DNA of 64,000 nt from an uncultured Alphaproteobacteria bacterium (lineage in GTDB: Bacteria; Pseudomonadota; Alphaproteobacteria; Rhodobacterales; Rhodobacteraceae). The notes under the pieces were generated by a model, which had not been told where the DNA came from, ran no database searches, and worked only from the letters and a program-made list of their open reading frames with translations. Every line of letters starts with the position of its first letter. Position 1 is the stretch's first letter. Below are positions 61,360-64,000 of this stretch, one piece after another. The position numbers and the translations under genes were made by a program. The DNA is taken from positions 1-64,000 of the forward strand of contig CABZEG010000002.1 in assembly GCA_902524655.1 (NCBI GenBank), read 5' to 3'.

Positions 61360-62742
61360 CTAAATCATATTTTTGGGATTTACAATTTTAGTAAATTCTC
61401 TGTCATCAATTAATCCTGATTTAATGGCCTCTGTTCTGAGAGTTGTATTATTTTTATGTGCATTTTTTGCAATTTTGGTCGCATTATCATAACCGATTTT
61501 TGGTGCCAAAGCGGTCACGAGCATTAAACTATTATCGAGGTGCTTTTTAATTTGAACCTCATTTGCTTTTAATCCTTTAACACAATTTTTTGCAAAAGAA
61601 TAACAAGCATCACCAAGTAATTGAAGTGATTGAAGTGTATTATAACTCAATAGTGGTTTATAAACATTTAACTCAAAGTGCCCCTGGCTTCCAGCAAACC
61701 CTATTGCAGCATCATTACCCATTATCTGGATGCAGACCATAGTTGTGGCTTCTACTTGAGTTGGATTTACTTTCCCTGGCATTATAGAACTTCCTGGTTC
61801 GTTCTCGGGGAGGCTTAGCTCACCGAGACCACATCTAGGACCAGAACCTAGAAACCTAATATCGTTGGCAATTTTAAAGAGGCTAGAGGCAGCGGTTTTC
61901 AATGAGCCGGAAAATTCGACTATAGGGTCATTTGCGGCTAATGCTTCAAATTTATTAGGAGCCGTCTTAAAATTTATTTTTGTTATTTTAGAAATTTCCT
62001 GAGTTACGCTCTTTGGATAAGTTTTCGAAGCATTTATTCCAGTTCCAACTGCCGTTCCACCTTGAGCTAAAAACAATATATCCTTTAACGAATGATTTAA
62101 GCGTTTCATAGCTTGCTGAATTTGGAATGTATAACCGCTAAATTCCTGGCCAAGTGTTAGTGGTGTGGCATCTTGGGTATGAGTCCTACCAATTTTTATA
62201 ATTTTCTGAAATTTATCTTGTTTTTCTTTTAGGCATCTATGTAAAAAAGTCATTTTTGGTAGCGTATACTCCAAAAATTCTGTAGCTATTGCAATGTGAA
62301 TTGCTGAAGGGAAGGTGTCATTTGAGCTCTGGGACATATTGACATGATCATTTGGGTGTATTGGGTGCTTTGAACCTACCTTACCCCCTAAATCTTTTAT
62401 CGCTAAGTTTGCAATTACCTCATTTACGTTCATGTTTGTCTGTGTACCAGAGCCGGTTTGCCAAACTGAAAGAGGAAAATTGTCTTCGAAATCTTTTTCA
62501 CGTAATTTTTTGCAAGCTTTTATAATTGCAGAGCCTAACTTTTCATCCAACTTTCCCTCAGCCACATTGACTTTTGCCGCAGCTTGTTTGATTGCTATCA
62601 TTGCTCTAATTAAGGGGTAGGGTTGCTTTTCATCTCCTATTGCAAAGTTTTTTAGTGATCTTTGCGTTTGAGCGCCCCAAAACTTATTAGTAGGTACCTC
62701 TAGCTCTCCAAAACTGTCAGATTCTACTCGTGTTGGTCTCAT
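61360..62742 (-). CDS. fumC: Class II fumarate hydratase
   Basis: The 460-aa enzyme interconverts fumarate and malate in the TCA cycle. It has the superfamily signature [13 protein letters not shown], plus [34 protein letters not shown] and [21 protein letters not shown]. The frame is full length. It lies 20 bp after sspB on the same strand. It would act on fumarate formed from succinyl-CoA of the propionate pathway. Confidence 0.96.
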   Translation of the reverse strand: MRPTRVESDSFGELEVPTNKFWGAQTQRSLKNFAIGDEKQPYPLIRAMIAIKQAAAKVNVAEGKLDEKLGSAIIKACKKLREKDFEDNFPLSVWQTGSGTQTNMNVNEVIANLAIKDLGGKVGSKHPIHPNDHVNMSQSSNDTFPSAIHIAIATEFLEYTLPKMTFLHRCLKEKQDKFQKIIKIGRTHTQDATPLTLGQEFSGYTFQIQQAMKRLNHSLKDILFLAQGGTAVGTGINASKTYPKSVTQEISKITKINFKTAPNKFEALAANDPIVEFSGSLKTAASSLFKIANDIRFLGSGPRCGLGELSLPENEPGSSIMPGKVNPTQVEATTMVCIQIMGNDAAIGFAGSQGHFELNVYKPLLSYNTLQSLQLLGDACYSFAKNCVKGLKANEVQIKKHLDNSLMLVTALAPKIGYDNATKIAKNAHKNNTTLRTEAIKSGLIDDREFTKIVNPKNMI

Positions 62743-62762
62743 TTGTTACTCCCATTATTCAA

Positions 62763-63233
62763 TTATTTTTTGAAATTTTTTAAATTAATTACGTTTTCGT
62801 TTTTTTTACTCAAGCCACCTTTTTTTGAATCAATTTGATCGTTAGGTTCTTTATCACCTTCAGTTTCGCTAGTTGGCATACTATTAACTTGATTAAAACT
62901 TATAGCAAAATCAACTGATGGATCAGCAAATAATTCAAGGCTATTAAAAGGAATAGTTAACCTTTCCACATTATTATTAAAATTGAGTGATATTTCAAAC
63001 TTCTGGTCAGTCACATTAAGGTTTTCAAACCAGTTTCTAATAATAATCGTCATCTTATCTGGATACTTTTCCTTCATCCAATCAGGAATGATCACACCTT
63101 TTGAGCTCGAAAAAAAAGTTATTAAGAAATGGTGGTTTTTTGGTAAGCCATCTTTTGATATTTTTTTTAAAATATCCCTCACCATATTCAACATAGCGTT
63201 TTCTATAAGTACTTTGTAATTTATATCCGCCAT
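62763..63233 (-). CDS. sspB: SspB, ClpXP adaptor for ssrA-tagged proteins
   Basis: The 156-aa protein has the alphaproteobacterial SspB ssrA-binding domain in residues 1-115 (INYKVLIENAMLNMVRDILKK; HHFLITFFSSSKGVIIPDWMKEKYPDKMTIII). A flexible linker follows, ending in VINLKNFKK, which fits the C-terminal ClpX-binding module. It binds the tag encoded by the tmRNA right upstream (ssrA, gap of about 12 bp) and hands tagged proteins to ClpXP. Gene order ssrA-sspB-fumC on the minus strand links the tag with its adaptor. Confidence 0.92.
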   Translation of the reverse strand: MADINYKVLIENAMLNMVRDILKKISKDGLPKNHHFLITFFSSSKGVIIPDWMKEKYPDKMTIIIRNWFENLNVTDQKFEISLNFNNNVERLTIPFNSLELFADPSVDFAISFNQVNSMPTSETEGDKEPNDQIDSKKGGLSKKNENVINLKNFKK

Positions 63234-63244
63234 AAAGCAATCCC

Positions 63245-63551
63245 CCGTTGTAGTAGCGTAGGCTTCTGTTGCCAGGTGCCTACAAACCCCGCCAATCTGT
63301 GCAAACAGATTGGAGTTAAGTTTCGGTATTCGTTACTGCTTACGCTGCAACTGCAACCGGAGCATAATCGTCATTTGCAATTATACAATTTGTGCCGATA
63401 ACGGTGGCGTCCCGCCGAGTAAAAGCAAACATCTTTAGACGTCCGTCGATCCTATTTCGGCCCCTTGAAATTTTTTTGGTGGAGCCGCCGGGTACCGCCC
63501 CCGGGTCCGATCCGTTTATTACATGCGCGTTTATTACCATAGTCAAAAAGA
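63245..63551 (-). ncRNA. ssrA: tmRNA (ssrA), circularly permuted two-piece form
   Basis: Read leftward, the order is acceptor half first and then the coding half, as in alphaproteobacterial two-piece tmRNA. The acceptor piece ends CGGCTCCACCA; after about 12 nt the coding piece starts GGGGCCGAAATAGGATCGACGG. GGGGCCG and CGGCTCC form a 7-bp acceptor stem with G3-U70, the alanyl-tRNA identity pair. The T arm pairs CCGGG with CCCGG around loop GGCGGTA. The tag frame (63378-63343) encodes ANDDYAPVAVAA followed by TAA. Downstream hairpins include CCAATCTG/CAGATTGG and GTAGGC/GCCTAC. It rescues stalled ribosomes. Exact piece ends are inferred. Confidence 0.93.
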
Positions 63552-63558
63552 CCACATT

Positions 63559-63587
63559 ATTATGGTATAATTTCTCAAAATTATCAA
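63559..63587 (-). promoter_or_regulatory. Promoter of ssrA
   Basis: On the minus strand, -35 TTGATA (63587-63582) and -10 CATAAT (63564-63559) are separated by exactly 17 bp. Transcription would start near 63551, at the 5' side of the acceptor piece. It lies just beyond the gloA stop, giving ssrA its own promoter. Confidence 0.75.
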
Positions 63588-64000
63588 CTACCAGTGGCCA
63601 ATATTTTCCATCGTGTCCCAGGGAGATTGAGTCTCTTTAGGCTCACCGCGTTGCAAAAGTTCTATAGAAATATTATCTGGTGATCGAACAAAAGCCATAC
63701 GCCCGTCTCTTGGTGGTCTGTTTATAGTTACACCACTATCTAGTAAATGCTGACAGGTTTTATAAATATCTTCAACCTCAAAAGCTAAGTGGCCAAAATT
63801 TCGTCCCTCTGTATATGTTTCTGAGCTATCCCAATTATATGTTAATTCAATCATTGCATCAGGTTGATCAGGTGGTGCAAGAAAAATTAGTGTGAATTTG
63901 CCTTGTTCATATTCTTTTCTGCGAACTTCCTTTAGCCCAAGCAGGTTGCAATAAAAGTTTAGTGATGTGTCAATATCTCTTACCCTTACCATTGTGTGCA
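63588..64000 (-). CDS. gloA: Lactoylglutathione lyase (glyoxalase I), 5' end beyond window
   Basis: The leftward gene is open to the window edge and its N-terminus continues outside. Codons before the in-window ATG at 63992 read His-Thr, giving ...HTMVRVRDIDTSLNFY, as in GloA, where these residues precede the first metal ligand. Other landmarks: ELTYNWDS, NFGHLAFEVEDIY (His ligand) and PDNISIELLQRGE (Glu ligand). The enzyme converts the methylglyoxal-glutathione adduct to S-lactoylglutathione. The window ends before the true start. Confidence 0.92.
   Translation of the reverse strand, partial: HTMVRVRDIDTSLNFYCNLLGLKEVRRKEYEQGKFTLIFLAPPDQPDAMIELTYNWDSSETYTEGRNFGHLAFEVEDIYKTCQHLLDSGVTINRPPRDGRMAFVRSPDNISIELLQRGEPKETQSPWDTMENIGHW

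Noticed and set aside
63340-63555. A 71-aa reading frame on the minus strand ending ANDDYAPVAVAA
   Set aside because: The frame runs through the tmRNA; only its last 12 codons are translated, as the ssrA tag.
63392-63640. An 82-aa plus-strand frame over the tmRNA and gloA end
   Set aside because: It is antisense to the tmRNA and the start of the promoter; no ribosome site and no family.

Overview
The window is AT-rich (about two thirds A+T by eye) chromosomal DNA of an alphaproteobacterium, most likely a marine, streamlined lineage related to Rhodobacterales; the genus cannot be fixed from sequence alone. Support for Alphaproteobacteria: a circularly permuted two-piece tmRNA (63.2-63.5 kb) beside an alpha-type SspB; a tRNA-His with A73 and no encoded G-1; the gene order pcm-like / tolC / PopZ-like / valS; a tandem aldehyde dehydrogenase beside deoC; and a fused indolepyruvate oxidoreductase. 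Genes are tightly packed, often overlapping by 1-8 bp, with several TTG/GTG starts and weak Shine-Dalgarno sites.

Layout. 0-2.3 kb: the N-terminus of a membrane protein, an unknown 103-aa gene, a lipoprotein with a strong terminator, and an SbmA/BacA peptide transporter. 2.3-6.9 kb: a molybdenum-cofactor block (tusA, fdhD, mobA, mobB, moeA) convergent with mrp, then tRNA-Cys. 7.1-12.4 kb: pcm-like, tolC, PopZ-like, valS. 12.4-19.6 kb: two aminotransferases, a phosphatase with an MsbA-type ABC exporter and ygfZ, then suhB-efp and tRNA-His. 19.7-22.1 kb: 6S RNA, fau, ymdB, yebC. 22.2-32.4 kb: a propionate/methylmalonyl-CoA operon (pccB, small unknown gene, pccA, mcm, maeB, prpE) followed by cdd. 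It converts propionate through propionyl-CoA and methylmalonyl-CoA to succinyl-CoA and on from malate to pyruvate. 32.8-40.5 kb: a divergent nucleoside-catabolism locus (aldehyde dehydrogenase and deoC leftward; deoA, deoB, add, upp rightward) with two palindromes in the divergent promoter region. 40.5-43.4 kb: a large PilP/GspC-like membrane protein, rlmB and tRNA-Tyr.

43.4-52.1 kb is a genomic island at tRNA-Tyr. It starts with an integrase gene preceded by a copy of the tRNA-Tyr anticodon region bracketed by decamer repeats. It then carries small unknown genes behind duplicated leaders, a candidate HUH replication initiator with hairpins, a ribbon-helix-helix protein, a GIY-YIG/T5orf172 domain fused to MORN-type repeats, three decayed copies of one gene fragment separated by cargo genes (an unknown, a glutathione transferase, DUF1330, a zinc-ribbon protein), and a serine recombinase. 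This island is the most likely place for undescribed biology.

52.1-64 kb returns to core genes: kpsF-kdsB and a glycosyltransferase (KDO/LPS), a LysE exporter with cobS, a LysR regulator divergent from indolepyruvate oxidoreductase, ccdA, fumC, sspB, tmRNA (ssrA) and a gloA cut by the window end. SspB delivers ssrA-tagged proteins to ClpXP, so the adjacent sspB and ssrA form a functional unit. No CRISPR array, rRNA operon or insertion sequence with an intact DDE transposase was seen.
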